Numbered from the stretch's first letter, positions 25,032 through 33,131 are shown. The stretch is DNA of 63,700 bases from Propionibacteriaceae bacterium (GCA_025965155.1 JAOPXN010000106.1:1-63700); one strand, 5' to 3'. Numbers and translations: made by a program. Notes: generated from the letters alone by a model not told the origin.

Positions 25032-25805
25032 ATGCCGACTAACTCGCTACGCTGCAGCGCGGTCGCCCTGACGGCGGTCAGCCAGGTCCTCGCCGCCCCG
25101 CTGACGACCGTGCTGCTGGGAGAGCGAGCAAACACCGGGGCTATCTCCGATGCCAACGTCAGTCCGGTGACCCCTGCTGGGTACGCGTTTGCGATCTGGG
25201 GGTTGATCTACCTTGGCAGCCTTGCCCTGGCGGTCTACCAGTTGCTGCCGAGCCAGCGAAACCGGCAGCTGCACCGGCGTACCGGGTGGTGGCTGGCGGC
25301 GGGGTTCGCCATGAGCACCCTCTGGGTCCCGGTCTTCGGCACCCGGACCATCTGGCTCTCCCAGCTGATCATCCTCGTGCTGGTGGGCTGCCTGGCGGTG
25401 GCGGCGGCTCGGCTGACGGCGGCCGGCCCGGCGAGCTCGACGGCCGAGCGGCTGCTGCTCCGGCTGCCGGTCACCTGCTACCTCGGCTGGGCGACGCTGG
25501 CCGCGGCCGCGGGCTTCGCCACAACCTTCCGCTCGCTTGGCATGCCCGAGCGTGCCGGCTGGGTCAGCATCGTCTCGTCCGTGCTGGTGCTGGTCGCGAC
25601 CGCGATCAGCGTCTATGTGGTGACCCGCCAGACCGCGGCCGCTGGCTTTGCCTTCGCGGCCTGCTGGGCACTGGCCGCCGTGGCGGTCGGCACCGACGAG
25701 CCGCCGATCCGATGGCTGACGGTGGCGGCGCTGCTGGTGGTCGTTGGCGCTCTGGTGCTGCGCACGGTTCGGAGCCGGCAGGGAGCGACCGTGCTGCTGG
25801 GCTGA
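25032..25805 (+). CDS. TspO/MBR-related (tryptophan-rich sensory) membrane protein
   Basis: A 257-residue membrane protein with about seven to eight helices. The N-terminal TPAGYAFAIWGLIYLGSLALAVYQ matches the actinobacterial long form of TspO/MBR-related proteins; classic TspO has about 160 residues and five helices. TspO binds porphyrins and cholesterol. Here the neighbouring ctaG (5-base gap) and DUF2243 hint at haem or oxidase biology. The frame is open upstream through the end of ctaG, but the ATG at 25032 fits the family. No clear ribosome-binding site. Confidence 0.78.
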   Translation: MPTNSLRCSAVALTAVSQVLAAPLTTVLLGERANTGAISDANVSPVTPAGYAFAIWGLIYLGSLALAVYQLLPSQRNRQLHRRTGWWLAAGFAMSTLWVPVFGTRTIWLSQLIILVLVGCLAVAAARLTAAGPASSTAERLLLRLPVTCYLGWATLAAAAGFATTFRSLGMPERAGWVSIVSSVLVLVATAISVYVVTRQTAAAGFAFAACWALAAVAVGTDEPPIRWLTVAALLVVVGALVLRTVRSRQGATVLLG

Positions 25806-25895
25806 CGCTGATTTTGCGCAACGACTCCACCCGACCGGCCGGTTTCCGGGCGAGTTGGAACGGGTCGAGGCAGATTATCAGCGCATGCTTGACCG

Positions 25896-26645
25896 ATGGA
25901 GATCATCCAGGAGGTCTGGCGTCGGGCACTGTCGGTCCAGCCGGTCCCCCCGCCGAGTGTCGTCACGCTGATCGCCGTGGCCGCACTGGCCGGGGTGCTG
26001 GTTCCCGCGGTGTGGCCGGTGACCCGGCTGATGGTCACCATCACCCACGAGGGTGCGCACGCGTTCGCGGCGTTGCTGGCGGGTCGCCGGCTGCAGGGGA
26101 TCCGGCTGCATTCCGACACGTCGGGGCTGACGGTCTCGCGGGGACGGGCCGCCGGGCCGGGCATGGTACTGATGCTGGCCGCCGGCTATCTGGGCCCGGC
26201 CCTGCTCGGGCTCGGCGCGGCGCTGCTGCTCGGCGCGGGGCGAAGCCTCGGCCTGCTCTGGCTGCTGCTGGCCGTGCTGGCCCTGATGCTGCTCCAGATC
26301 CGCAACTTCTATGGGTTCGCGGTCATCGTGCTCGGTGGCCTGGCGGTGTTCGCGGTCACCTGGTACTTCACCCCCACCGCCCAGTCGACGGTGGCGTACC
26401 TGATCACCTGGATTCTGCTGATCGCCGCGCCGAAGCCGGTGCTGGAGCTGATGGGGCAGCGACGCCGGGGCCTCGGCCTTCACTCCGATGCCGACCAGCT
26501 GGCTCGGTTGACCCGGGTTCCTGGGCTGGTTTGGACCTGGCTGTTCCTGCTGGCGAACCTGGTGGGTCTCGCTGTGGGCACCGCCCTGCTGCTGCCAGGA
26601 CTGTCCGAGCTGGTGCAGACCACGCTGGTCCGACTGGCGGACTGA
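25896..26645 (+). CDS. M50-type membrane metallopeptidase
   Basis: A 249-residue membrane protein with about six helices. The zinc motif HEGAHAF (His51, Glu52, His55) lies in the second helix region (TRLMVTITHEGAHAFAALLAG, in pieces), as in M50 site-2-protease-like peptidases. A third ligand is not obvious, though QIRNFYGFAVIVLGG may hold the usual polar segment. M50B-like proteins of this kind are common in actinobacteria with unknown substrates. It follows the TspO-like gene by 90 bases and ends before a strong bidirectional hairpin. Confidence 0.85.
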   Translation: MEIIQEVWRRALSVQPVPPPSVVTLIAVAALAGVLVPAVWPVTRLMVTITHEGAHAFAALLAGRRLQGIRLHSDTSGLTVSRGRAAGPGMVLMLAAGYLGPALLGLGAALLLGAGRSLGLLWLLLAVLALMLLQIRNFYGFAVIVLGGLAVFAVTWYFTPTAQSTVAYLITWILLIAAPKPVLELMGQRRRGLGLHSDADQLARLTRVPGLVWTWLFLLANLVGLAVGTALLLPGLSELVQTTLVRLAD

Positions 26646-26663
26646 CTGCCCGGAGATGAGAAA

Positions 26664-26690
26664 GGCTCCCATCCGTGGAGGATGGGAGCC
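26664..26690. terminator. Bidirectional hairpin terminator
   Basis: GGCTCCCATCC (26664-26674) and GGATGGGAGCC (26680-26690) form a perfect 11-bp stem with loop GTGGA. It lies between the convergent M50 gene and the 51-residue protein gene. Confidence 0.8.
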
Positions 26691-26708
26691 CGGTATCAGT
26701 GCAGCTGA

Positions 26709-26864
26709 TCAGCCGCGGAAGCCGATCGAGTCGTTGCGCTGGGCGACGAGGACAAGCTCGTCCCGCATGGCGGGGGTGGCGGCGTTGCTGATCGCCCGGT
26801 TGATCTCGAGGCGGGTACGGCGGAGCTCACGGCGGCTGCGGACGGCATTGCCGAGGCGGGACAT
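26709..26864 (-). CDS. 51-residue conserved small basic protein
   Basis: A short frame from ATG 26864 to TGA 26709 encodes 51 residues: Arg-rich helix MSRLGNAVRSRRELRRTRLE followed by INRAISNAATPAMRDELVLVAQRND. An AAGGA ribosome-binding site lies 10-14 bases upstream, and the protein has the alternating charge of a real helical protein. I recall many actinobacteria having a small protein of this pattern (RRTRxxLNRAIxxAxxPAxRDELxxVAQR), of unknown function. It ends at a strong shared terminator and has a 16-base palindrome over its promoter. Confidence 0.75.
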   Translation of the reverse strand: MSRLGNAVRSRRELRRTRLEINRAISNAATPAMRDELVLVAQRNDSIGFRG

Positions 26865-26890
26865 GATGTGATCCGTTCCTTACTGGGGTT

Positions 26891-26912
26891 GTTATGGTTT
26901 CGGGGTCGAAAC
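26891..26912 (-). promoter_or_regulatory. Promoter palindrome of the small protein gene
   Basis: GTTTCG-GGGT-CGAAAC at 26897-26912 is a perfect 6-bp inverted repeat. On the minus strand it is directly followed by CATAAC (26896-26891), a likely -10, about 27 bases before the ATG. Confidence 0.5.
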
Positions 26913-27087
26913 CTTGAGTTCGAAGCAGCTTCACAACGTCGGTCCTTGGCTCCATATTCCCGCTCGTCACCGACTCCTGGCTGAGCCGGACGCCGGCCCG
27001 GCTCCGCAACGCGTTGCTGGACGCCCGTTCCGACCGCTAGGACCCGCAGCCCCGTCGCCGGATGTGGTTCGCTGGATCCCGCCGCGC

Positions 27088-28608
27088 TCAGATGCCCTGA
27101 CGCCAGGTCCACTCGCCGCCCAGCATCGTGCCGGCAACGGCTGCCGTCCGCAGGTCCTCCGGGTTGGCTGTGGTCAGGTCGAGCTCGGTGACCACCAGGT
27201 CAGCAACGTCGTCGGGCCGAGGCTCGGTGCGACGGACCGCCGTACTGGCTGCCAGAGCAGTCGCAAGGTCCAGCTCCTGCTCCGGATGCCAGGGCTCCCG
27301 CCCGTCGCGGGACCGGGAGACCGCGGCCGCCAGCGAGATCCATGGGTCCAGCGGAGCCACCGGCGCGTCGGAGCCCAACGCCAGCCGGGCGCCGGCCAGC
27401 TGCAGGTCCCGGTACGGAAACGACCGGCCGGTGCGACCGGCCCAGTAGCGGTCGGCCACATCCCGGTCGTCGAGGGCATGCTCAGGTTGGATGCTGGCCG
27501 CCACCTGAAGCCGGGCGAACCGCGGCAGGTCAGCGTGGCTGAGCAGCTGGGCATGCTCGACCGCGCCCAAGGCACCAACCTCCTCGAATGCGTCCAGGAC
27601 CAAAGTTGTCGCCAGGTCACCGATCGCATGAATGGCTGTCTCGATGCCGTTGCTCCAAGCGCGCCGCATCAGCGGGACCAGGTCCACCGGCGGGACGATC
27701 AGCACCCCGTGTGAGCGCCCGGTTCCCTCCAATCCGGGGTACGGGTCGACGCAGTAGGCGGTCCGCGTGTTCAGCGACCCGTCGGTGATGACCTTGAGCG
27801 GGCCCATGGTCACCGTGCCGCCGGTTCCCGGGAGCGGGTCGCCGGTACGCAGTCCGCGGGCAATGGCCGCCTCCAGCCGATCTGGCCAGACCGCCGCCCG
27901 GACCCGGAGCCGCGGTGCCGTGGCTGCACATCGTCGCGGCCAGGAGGTGAGGTTGTCCCCGCTCTCGAAGTCGACCACCCCGACCACACCTCGGGCGGCA
28001 GCCGCCGCAGCCGCTCGCGCCACCCAGCCGTCCAGGACGGAGTCCGGCACTCGACGGATGTCGTCCATCACCGGGTACCAGGCATCCTCGCGGACGATGC
28101 CGACCCCGTCCGGCGGGAACCCGTAGCGGCGCAGGGCGGCGGTGTTGAGCCACGCCTGATGCAGGTCGCCGCTGGCCATCACCAGCGGGATGTCGGTCGA
28201 GACGGCGTCCAAGTGGCTGCGGTGCGGCGGCTCGGCCCAGAGCCCGTCCCGGTAGCCGTACCCGACCAGCGGTAGGTCCGGCTCAGGTGCCCCGCTGGCC
28301 AGCCTGCGCCGAACCAGAGCGACCACATCGCTGGGTCCGGCGGCACCAGCGAGATCCACCCATGGGGAGGTCAGGCTCCACTGGTCGAAGTGCACGTGAT
28401 GGTCCCAGAGTCCGGGGATCACGGTGCGACCGTCGAGCTCCACGATCTGCGGCGTACGGTCCGCCGCCAGTTGCCCCGGGCCGGCTCCCCGGGACCGGCC
28501 AACCAGCCGGGTGATGATGCCGTCCTCGATCAGCAGGTCGACCAGCTGACCCGTCAGACCGAGCCGGGCGTCCCGCAACAGCCACACCGGCGGCCCATCC
28601 GCATTCAC
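27088..28608 (-). CDS. Amidohydrolase (YtcJ-like metal-dependent hydrolase)
   Basis: A 506-residue amidohydrolase superfamily protein. Metal-site signatures are GLWDHHVHFD (HxH on strand 1), IHAIGD, HAQLLSHAD and LGSDAPVAPLDPW (catalytic Asp). The N- and C-terminal segments form the small composite beta domain (IVELDGRTVIPG and VADLVVTELD). YtcJ/NfdA-like enzymes hydrolyse N-substituted amides such as formamides; the substrate here is unknown. The GTG start at 28608 overlaps the stop of nagZ by four bases (GTGA), so it is translationally coupled to it. Confidence 0.88.
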   Translation of the reverse strand: MNADGPPVWLLRDARLGLTGQLVDLLIEDGIITRLVGRSRGAGPGQLAADRTPQIVELDGRTVIPGLWDHHVHFDQWSLTSPWVDLAGAAGPSDVVALVRRRLASGAPEPDLPLVGYGYRDGLWAEPPHRSHLDAVSTDIPLVMASGDLHQAWLNTAALRRYGFPPDGVGIVREDAWYPVMDDIRRVPDSVLDGWVARAAAAAAARGVVGVVDFESGDNLTSWPRRCAATAPRLRVRAAVWPDRLEAAIARGLRTGDPLPGTGGTVTMGPLKVITDGSLNTRTAYCVDPYPGLEGTGRSHGVLIVPPVDLVPLMRRAWSNGIETAIHAIGDLATTLVLDAFEEVGALGAVEHAQLLSHADLPRFARLQVAASIQPEHALDDRDVADRYWAGRTGRSFPYRDLQLAGARLALGSDAPVAPLDPWISLAAAVSRSRDGREPWHPEQELDLATALAASTAVRRTEPRPDDVADLVVTELDLTTANPEDLRTAAVAGTMLGGEWTWRQGI

Positions 28609-30182
28609 CGGCCGGAGCCTAGCGCCACCGGGAGCCAACCCGACGGAGGTCGGGTGGGATCGGCCATCGCGATAGCCAGTCCCTGCACGTGAACCGGAGT
28701 GTTCCCATAGCTCAGCAGCGCCGTGTGGTGACCACCGACCAGCTCGACACCGTACGGGCTGCCGGCCAGCACCAGCACCGCGTCCGGATAGGCCGATAGC
28801 AGCTGGCGGACCCGTTCCAGCTCACCCGTCTGCCCAAGGCCGGTGCTGACAACGAACACCGCCGCGTCGGCCGGTACGTTGTCATCGGGGCCGAGCACCG
28901 GACGGCCGAGCCGGGTCAGACCCTGCGCCAGGTCGGAGCTGACCGGGGCCGGTCCGACCACGGCCACCGGGCGCTGGATCGACGGCGCGAGGAAGGGAGG
29001 CCCGATCACGGTGACCGCTCGGGCGGCCAGGTCCATTGCGAGTTCCTGCGACCGACCGGCCGCGGCCGGGTCGACCTCGGCAGAACCGTTGAGAAGCCCG
29101 AGCCGCTCCTTCAACCGGAGCACCCGCAGGCACGCCTGGTCCAGGCGTTCCATCGGAACCACCCCGTTGCTGACGGCTTGCTGCAGGGCCGCCACGGTGG
29201 CAGGGAGGTCGACCGGCATCAGCAGCTGGTCGACTCCGGCCAGCAGCGCGTCCACCGCCGCCGTCGCCGAGTCACGTCCCTGCAGCGCACCCGCCATCTC
29301 CAGAGCGTCGGACACGACCATGCCGGCGAACCCCATCTCCGTCCGGAGCAGGTCGGTCAGCACTCGCCGCGAGTAGGTGGCCGGGACGTCGGGATCCGCG
29401 GCTGAGGCGGCCCACCGGAGGACAAGATGGCCGGACATGACCGCGTCCACGCCGGCGGCGACGGCCGCAGTGAAGGCCGGCTGGTCGACCTGCCGCCACT
29501 CGTGCACCGTACGCCCGACGACGGGTAGGCCGAGATGGGAGTCGGTGGCGGTGTCCCCGTGCCCCGGGAAGTGCTTCGCAGTCGACGCGACAGCGGCGTC
29601 CCGATAGCCCGCGATGGCGGCAACCACGTTGCGCGCGACCCGAGCGGGGTCGCTTCCGAAGGACCGGGTGCCAATCACCGGGTTGGCAGGATCGGAGTTC
29701 ACGTCCGCTACCGGGGCGAACACGTGGTTGATGCCCACCGCCCGCAGCTCCCGACCGGACACGGCCGCCGCCTCGCGTACCGCGGTCGGGTCGTCCAGTG
29801 CGGCCATGGACATCGCCGAACCGAAGGTAGTGAAACCGCGGCGGAGCCGAGCCACCCGGCCGCCCTCCTGGTCGGTGGAGATCAGCAGACCGACCGGCGC
29901 CGCCGCTTGCAGGGTCACGGTTGTCTCCGCCACCTCTTCGGGCAGGTTCCCGTCCGGCCGCCCGGCGAAATAGCAGACTCCGCCCAGCTGATACCGGGAG
30001 ATCTCCTGGGCCACCCGCTCCCGGTCCGCGGCCAGCGCTCGGCGATGCTCGTCCGCGCTCCGCCGCGAGCCGTCGTCGGCGTTGATCTGCGCCGAAGAGT
30101 GGTGCCCGACACTGGTACTGAGGATTTGTCCGATCTTCTGGTCCGTGCTCATCCGGTCCAGGATCGCCTCCGCAGTGGTCAC
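28605..30182 (-). CDS. nagZ: Beta-N-acetylglucosaminidase NagZ-type (GH3)
   Basis: A 525-residue GH3 enzyme. NagZ hallmarks: KHFPGHGDTATDSHLGLPVV, which carries the His-Asp acid/base dyad found only in bacterial NagZ-like GH3 enzymes, and VVSDALEMAGAL with the nucleophile Asp. N-terminal STDQEGGRVARLRRGFT is also typical. A C-terminal extension of about 170 residues forms an alpha/beta domain. No signal peptide, so cytoplasmic: it would remove GlcNAc from cell-wall turnover products. GTG start at 30182 fits TAACGT 7 bases upstream (leaderless). Coupled to the downstream amidohydrolase and divergent from a serine hydrolase. Confidence 0.9.
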   Translation of the reverse strand: MTTAEAILDRMSTDQKIGQILSTSVGHHSSAQINADDGSRRSADEHRRALAADRERVAQEISRYQLGGVCYFAGRPDGNLPEEVAETTVTLQAAAPVGLLISTDQEGGRVARLRRGFTTFGSAMSMAALDDPTAVREAAAVSGRELRAVGINHVFAPVADVNSDPANPVIGTRSFGSDPARVARNVVAAIAGYRDAAVASTAKHFPGHGDTATDSHLGLPVVGRTVHEWRQVDQPAFTAAVAAGVDAVMSGHLVLRWAASAADPDVPATYSRRVLTDLLRTEMGFAGMVVSDALEMAGALQGRDSATAAVDALLAGVDQLLMPVDLPATVAALQQAVSNGVVPMERLDQACLRVLRLKERLGLLNGSAEVDPAAAGRSQELAMDLAARAVTVIGPPFLAPSIQRPVAVVGPAPVSSDLAQGLTRLGRPVLGPDDNVPADAAVFVVSTGLGQTGELERVRQLLSAYPDAVLVLAGSPYGVELVGGHHTALLSYGNTPVHVQGLAIAMADPTRPPSGWLPVALGSGR

Positions 30183-30236
30183 TCGATTTACGTTACTGCC
30201 GGAGGGCGAGCAGGGCACCGACGTAGTCTCGTGGGG
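30183..30236. promoter_or_regulatory. Back-to-back leaderless promoters, nagZ and serine hydrolase
   Basis: The whole gap is 54 bases. On the minus strand TAACGT (30195-30190) lies 7 bases before the nagZ GTG. On the plus strand TAGTCT (30224-30229) lies 7 bases before the GTG at 30237. The two -10 hexamers are 28 bases apart, so their polymerase footprints must overlap. Confidence 0.6.
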
Positions 30237-31382
30237 GTGGAAGCAGCGCTGATCGAGGGCATCGACCGGTTCCTTGCTGACGGTGTCGGCGGCGCTCCGC
30301 GGGCTCAGTTCCCCGGCGCAGTCTGCGCTGTGGACGACGGAGTTTCCACCACGATCCGGCTGAGCGGGGACGCCCTTCGCTACGCCGACATGTCGGGTAC
30401 GCAGCTGCCGCCCGACCGCCGACGCGCCGTCCGGGAGGACACCTTGTTCGACCTCGCGTCGCTGACCAAGCTGTTTACCGCCATGGTGATCATGAGGCTG
30501 GTCGACGGCGGGTTGGTCGACCTCGACGACCACGTCGGAGCGCACCTGGAGGCGTACCGGGTCGGTGAGAAACAGCAGGTGACCGTACGCCAGCTGCTCA
30601 CCCACACGTCAGGGCTGCCTGCGGAGATCTTCGTCTGGCAGGACTTCGCCGACCCGGCGGATCGACGGACCGCTGTGCTGAGCTGCCCGTTGGAGGCGTC
30701 CCCCGGCAGCCGGTTCCGCTACTCCTGCGTCGGCTACATCACCCTCGGTCTGCTCGCGGAACGGGTCACCGCGAAGCCCCTCGACCGGCTAGTCGACGAG
30801 CTGGCGTCCGGGTTGGGGCTGGAGGACACCGGCTACCGGCCGCTGGACCGGCTCGGACCGGACGGCATCGAACGGATCGCGGCCACCGAGATGCGGCCGA
30901 TCAGCTGGTCACCGCAGGTGGCGGGTAACCGCGTTGCGCACCTGGATCACCGCGGCGTGGTGCACGACGAGAACGCGGCCTCACTCGACGGCGTCTCCGG
31001 CAACGCCGGGATTTTCGCCCCGGCGGCCGCGGTGGCCCGTTTCGGCCGCGCCATCCTGGACGGGTTTGCCGGTGCAGCTGCTCCGCCACCCTTATCCCAG
31101 CACGGCCTGACCACCCTGCTTGCGCCGCAGCTGCCGGCCGGGTTGAACGAGTACCAGTCGGGTCTCGGGTTTCGGATCGACGACCTGTCCTTCATGGGTT
31201 CCCTGGCGGGCAGCGGGCAGGCGTACGGTCACACCGGCTTCACCGGTACCTCGCTGGTGATCGACGCGGCCCGCAACGTCGTAGTCGTGCTGCTCACCAA
31301 CCGGGTACACCCAAGCCGGGAGTGGTCAGCGATGAATGACCACCGTCGGCGTCTGCATGACCTGGTCGCGGCTCACTACTAG
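30237..31382 (+). CDS. Serine hydrolase of the beta-lactamase / PBP4* family
   Basis: A 381-residue serine beta-lactamase-fold hydrolase. The nucleophile motif is Ser75-Leu-Thr-Lys78 (DLASLTKLFTA). The second motif reads Tyr162-Ser-Cys where class C enzymes and esterases have Tyr-x-Asn. The third is YGHTGFTG (HTG). Family members are esterases, D-aminopeptidases or DD-peptidases; beta-lactam hydrolysis is not implied. No signal peptide. Start at GTG 30237 is set by the leaderless -10; a GTG two codons upstream is too close to it. Divergent from nagZ, which suggests a common cell-wall or amino-sugar context (inference). Confidence 0.88.
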   Translation: MEAALIEGIDRFLADGVGGAPRAQFPGAVCAVDDGVSTTIRLSGDALRYADMSGTQLPPDRRRAVREDTLFDLASLTKLFTAMVIMRLVDGGLVDLDDHVGAHLEAYRVGEKQQVTVRQLLTHTSGLPAEIFVWQDFADPADRRTAVLSCPLEASPGSRFRYSCVGYITLGLLAERVTAKPLDRLVDELASGLGLEDTGYRPLDRLGPDGIERIAATEMRPISWSPQVAGNRVAHLDHRGVVHDENAASLDGVSGNAGIFAPAAAVARFGRAILDGFAGAAAPPPLSQHGLTTLLAPQLPAGLNEYQSGLGFRIDDLSFMGSLAGSGQAYGHTGFTGTSLVIDAARNVVVVLLTNRVHPSREWSAMNDHRRRLHDLVAAHY

Positions 31383-31433
31383 CCCGCTTGCATCAGAGGT
31401 CGGACACCGGAGCCAGCACCCCGGCGGGGCGGG

Positions 31434-31892
31434 TCAGGCGGCCTGGCCGTAGCCGGGCTGGGTGAGCACCACGCCGGCTCTTTCCAGTTCAGCCTCGACC
31501 CGGAGCCGTTCGATGTCACGTTCGATCCCGCCGGTGGGGTCGTTGAGATCGTGCTCGATGCCGCACATGGCGCAGGCCTGCACCAGAACCCGGTCGTACG
31601 CCATCCGGTTCCCCAGCTGGTGAGCGGCCGACCGGCCACTATCCACCGCGATCATTCCTCGCAGCCGGCGCAGGTCGGCCGCAACGCGTTCGATCGGAAC
31701 GCCGTGCTGGTTCCGGAGCGCGCGTACCTGCCGACGGTGCTCGAGCGACTCGGTGTGCCCCTCGCGCAGCCTTCGAATCCGCTCGTCCCAACGCCCGGCC
31801 GCGAGGTCATAGAGGAAGACGCAGAGGATCGGGACGCAGATCATGATCCCTACGGCGACGGCGCCGAGGACCAACTGATATGTGTCCACCAT
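31434..31892 (-). CDS. Single-pass membrane protein of unknown function
   Basis: A 152-residue protein. One N-terminal membrane helix (about residues 6-28, VLGAVAVGIMICVPILCVFLY) is followed by a cytoplasmic, strongly charged helical region (DERIRRLREGHTESLEHRRQV, in pieces) and two cysteines in QACAMCGIEHDL that could bind metal. I do not recognise the family. The ATG at 31892 is chosen because TAGGGT lies exactly 6 bases upstream on the minus strand; a TTG two codons earlier is less likely. Confidence 0.75.
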   Translation of the reverse strand: MVDTYQLVLGAVAVGIMICVPILCVFLYDLAAGRWDERIRRLREGHTESLEHRRQVRALRNQHGVPIERVAADLRRLRGMIAVDSGRSAAHQLGNRMAYDRVLVQACAMCGIEHDLNDPTGGIERDIERLRVEAELERAGVVLTQPGYGQAA

Positions 31893-31898
31893 GAACAA

Positions 31899-31904
31899 AC
31901 CCTA
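31899..31904 (-). promoter_or_regulatory. -10 element TAGGGT for leaderless membrane protein gene
   Basis: On the minus strand TAGGGT (31904-31899) is followed by 6 bases and the ATG at 31892. Confidence 0.55.
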
Positions 31905-31938
31905 AGACGGCCCACCAGGGTGCACAAGGGCAGGCGTC

Positions 31939-32973
31939 TCACGCGGTGCCGGAGCTCCCGTAGACCGTGACGTGAACGTGATCGTAGTGGTTCGCCGACA
32001 CCGAACCGCGGTCCGACATCGAACGCCAGCCTTCGCCGCCGCGCTGTACCGTCCAGATCCGCTGGGCGTAGATAATCTCGCTGACGCCCAGCTGCTTACG
32101 GTTGGCTCGGACCCAGTCGGCGATCTGTCGACCCAGCGAAGCGTCGGACACCATGGCGTCCAGGGCGCGGCCGGAGGGATGCTCCGGCAAGGAGTCCGCC
32201 CGTACCCCACCGAAGGACTTGATCTGGGGAAACTGGGCGCAGATGGCGCGATGCACCCGGACAGCGTCGGCGGTCAGACCGGACTCCACCGCGTTCCCGG
32301 ACGCGCACCGCGCGCTCGAGATCCCGCCCGAACTATTCGTCAGGCTCGGTTTCTTTGCCGACAGGTACCGTCCGCGGACCCAGCCGGTCTTGCCCTTGCG
32401 GACGACCTGCTGCCACTGTCCGTCCTTGACGGACGTGACCGCAACCTTGCTGCCGCGATCCAGCACGGTCGTAACTGACGCCGACGCGGCCGCCTTGGTA
32501 CGAACGTTGAGCGCGACGGTGCTGAACTTGGTCGCCACAGCCTTGGCTGGTCGAGCCTTTGCGGCGGCAGCCTTCTCCTTGGCGGCAGCCTTCTTCGCCG
32601 CGGCCTTCTTCGCCGCGGCCTTCTTCGCCAGAGCCTTCCTTTGGGCGGCCTTCTGCTTCGCGGCGGCGGCTTTCCTGGCGTGGGCCTCGGCAGCACCCGC
32701 GCCGATCGCGGGTCGGTCGGACGGTGCGGTCTGCAGAGCAGGGCGGCTCATCTGGCCGCGGCTCGCCCGGTCCAGCTGGTCCTCACGCGAGCCGAAGGCG
32801 CTGCCGCCGACCAGCGCAGCGGGCTCAGCGGTGGCGGTCTGCGGCGAGGTGGCTGGTGCGGCAGCTCCGATCCCGAGGGAGAGCAGGGCAGCCATTACGG
32901 CGGGCACGCCGACCCGGGCGACCCGATTCCCCCGTGCGGGAATTGACGTACGACGTAGGCGGTCAGACGCCAC
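31939..32973 (-). CDS. Secreted SH3-domain protein with cell-wall peptidase-like C-terminus
   Basis: A 344-residue exported protein. Residues 1-45 are a signal peptide (basic start, hydrophobic VPAVMAALLSLGIGAAAPA). Residues about 95-150 are a low-complexity Lys/Ala linker (repeats of KKAAA). Residues 150-215 are a bacterial SH3 domain (ALNVRTKAAASASVTTVLDRG and GWVRGRYLS). Residues 225-344 contain VHRAICAQFP, FGGVRADSLPEHPSGRALDAMV and NHYDHVHVTVYG, a pattern seen in the C-terminal domain of many actinobacterial secreted cell-wall proteins; the His/Asp/His residues resemble the zinc ligands of peptidases of the VanY/LAS group, and I infer a peptidoglycan role. GTG start, no clear ribosome-binding site. 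Confidence 0.85.
   Translation of the reverse strand: MASDRLRRTSIPARGNRVARVGVPAVMAALLSLGIGAAAPATSPQTATAEPAALVGGSAFGSREDQLDRASRGQMSRPALQTAPSDRPAIGAGAAEAHARKAAAAKQKAAQRKALAKKAAAKKAAAKKAAAKEKAAAAKARPAKAVATKFSTVALNVRTKAAASASVTTVLDRGSKVAVTSVKDGQWQQVVRKGKTGWVRGRYLSAKKPSLTNSSGGISSARCASGNAVESGLTADAVRVHRAICAQFPQIKSFGGVRADSLPEHPSGRALDAMVSDASLGRQIADWVRANRKQLGVSEIIYAQRIWTVQRGGEGWRSMSDRGSVSANHYDHVHVTVYGSSGTA
32588..32629. repeat. 15-bp tandem repeats coding the Lys/Ala linker
   Basis: GCCTTCTTCGCCGCG occurs at 32588-32602 and 32603-32617, with a partial third copy from 32618. They encode KKAAA units on the minus strand. Such repeats can change copy number by slippage, so the linker length may vary between strains. 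Confidence 0.75.
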
Positions 32974-33020
32974 CGAGAACCACCATCCTGAGGAAAATTG
33001 AGATCAAACCGTTACCGAGC

Positions 33021-33043
33021 GGTGAGTCTAGGCAGACCTCACC
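33021..33043. promoter_or_regulatory. Inverted repeat over the SH3-protein promoter
   Basis: GGTGAGTCT (33021-33029) and AGACCTCACC (33034-33043) pair with one bulged base around AGGC. On the minus strand the sequence contains TAGACT (33030-33025), a likely -10 for the SH3 protein gene, so the palindrome could be an operator. It is not a good match to the iron-box consensus. Confidence 0.45.
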
Positions 33044-33125
33044 TGGATAAGCGAATCGAGCGCCGTGCTCGACAGGTGTGACGGCGCCCGTCCATAGACC
33101 CTCGCGACCCAGGCATCCGCAGGAA

Positions 33126-33131
33126 TAGGTT
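33126..33131 (+). promoter_or_regulatory. -10 element TAGGTT for leaderless flavoprotein gene
   Basis: TAGGTT ends 7 bases before the ATG at 33139. Confidence 0.6.

Noticed and set aside
33021-33043. Iron-box (DtxR/IdeR-type) site upstream of the SH3 protein gene
   Set aside because: The inverted repeat has a bulge and does not match the alternating TTAGG...CCTAA form; kept only as an unspecified palindrome.
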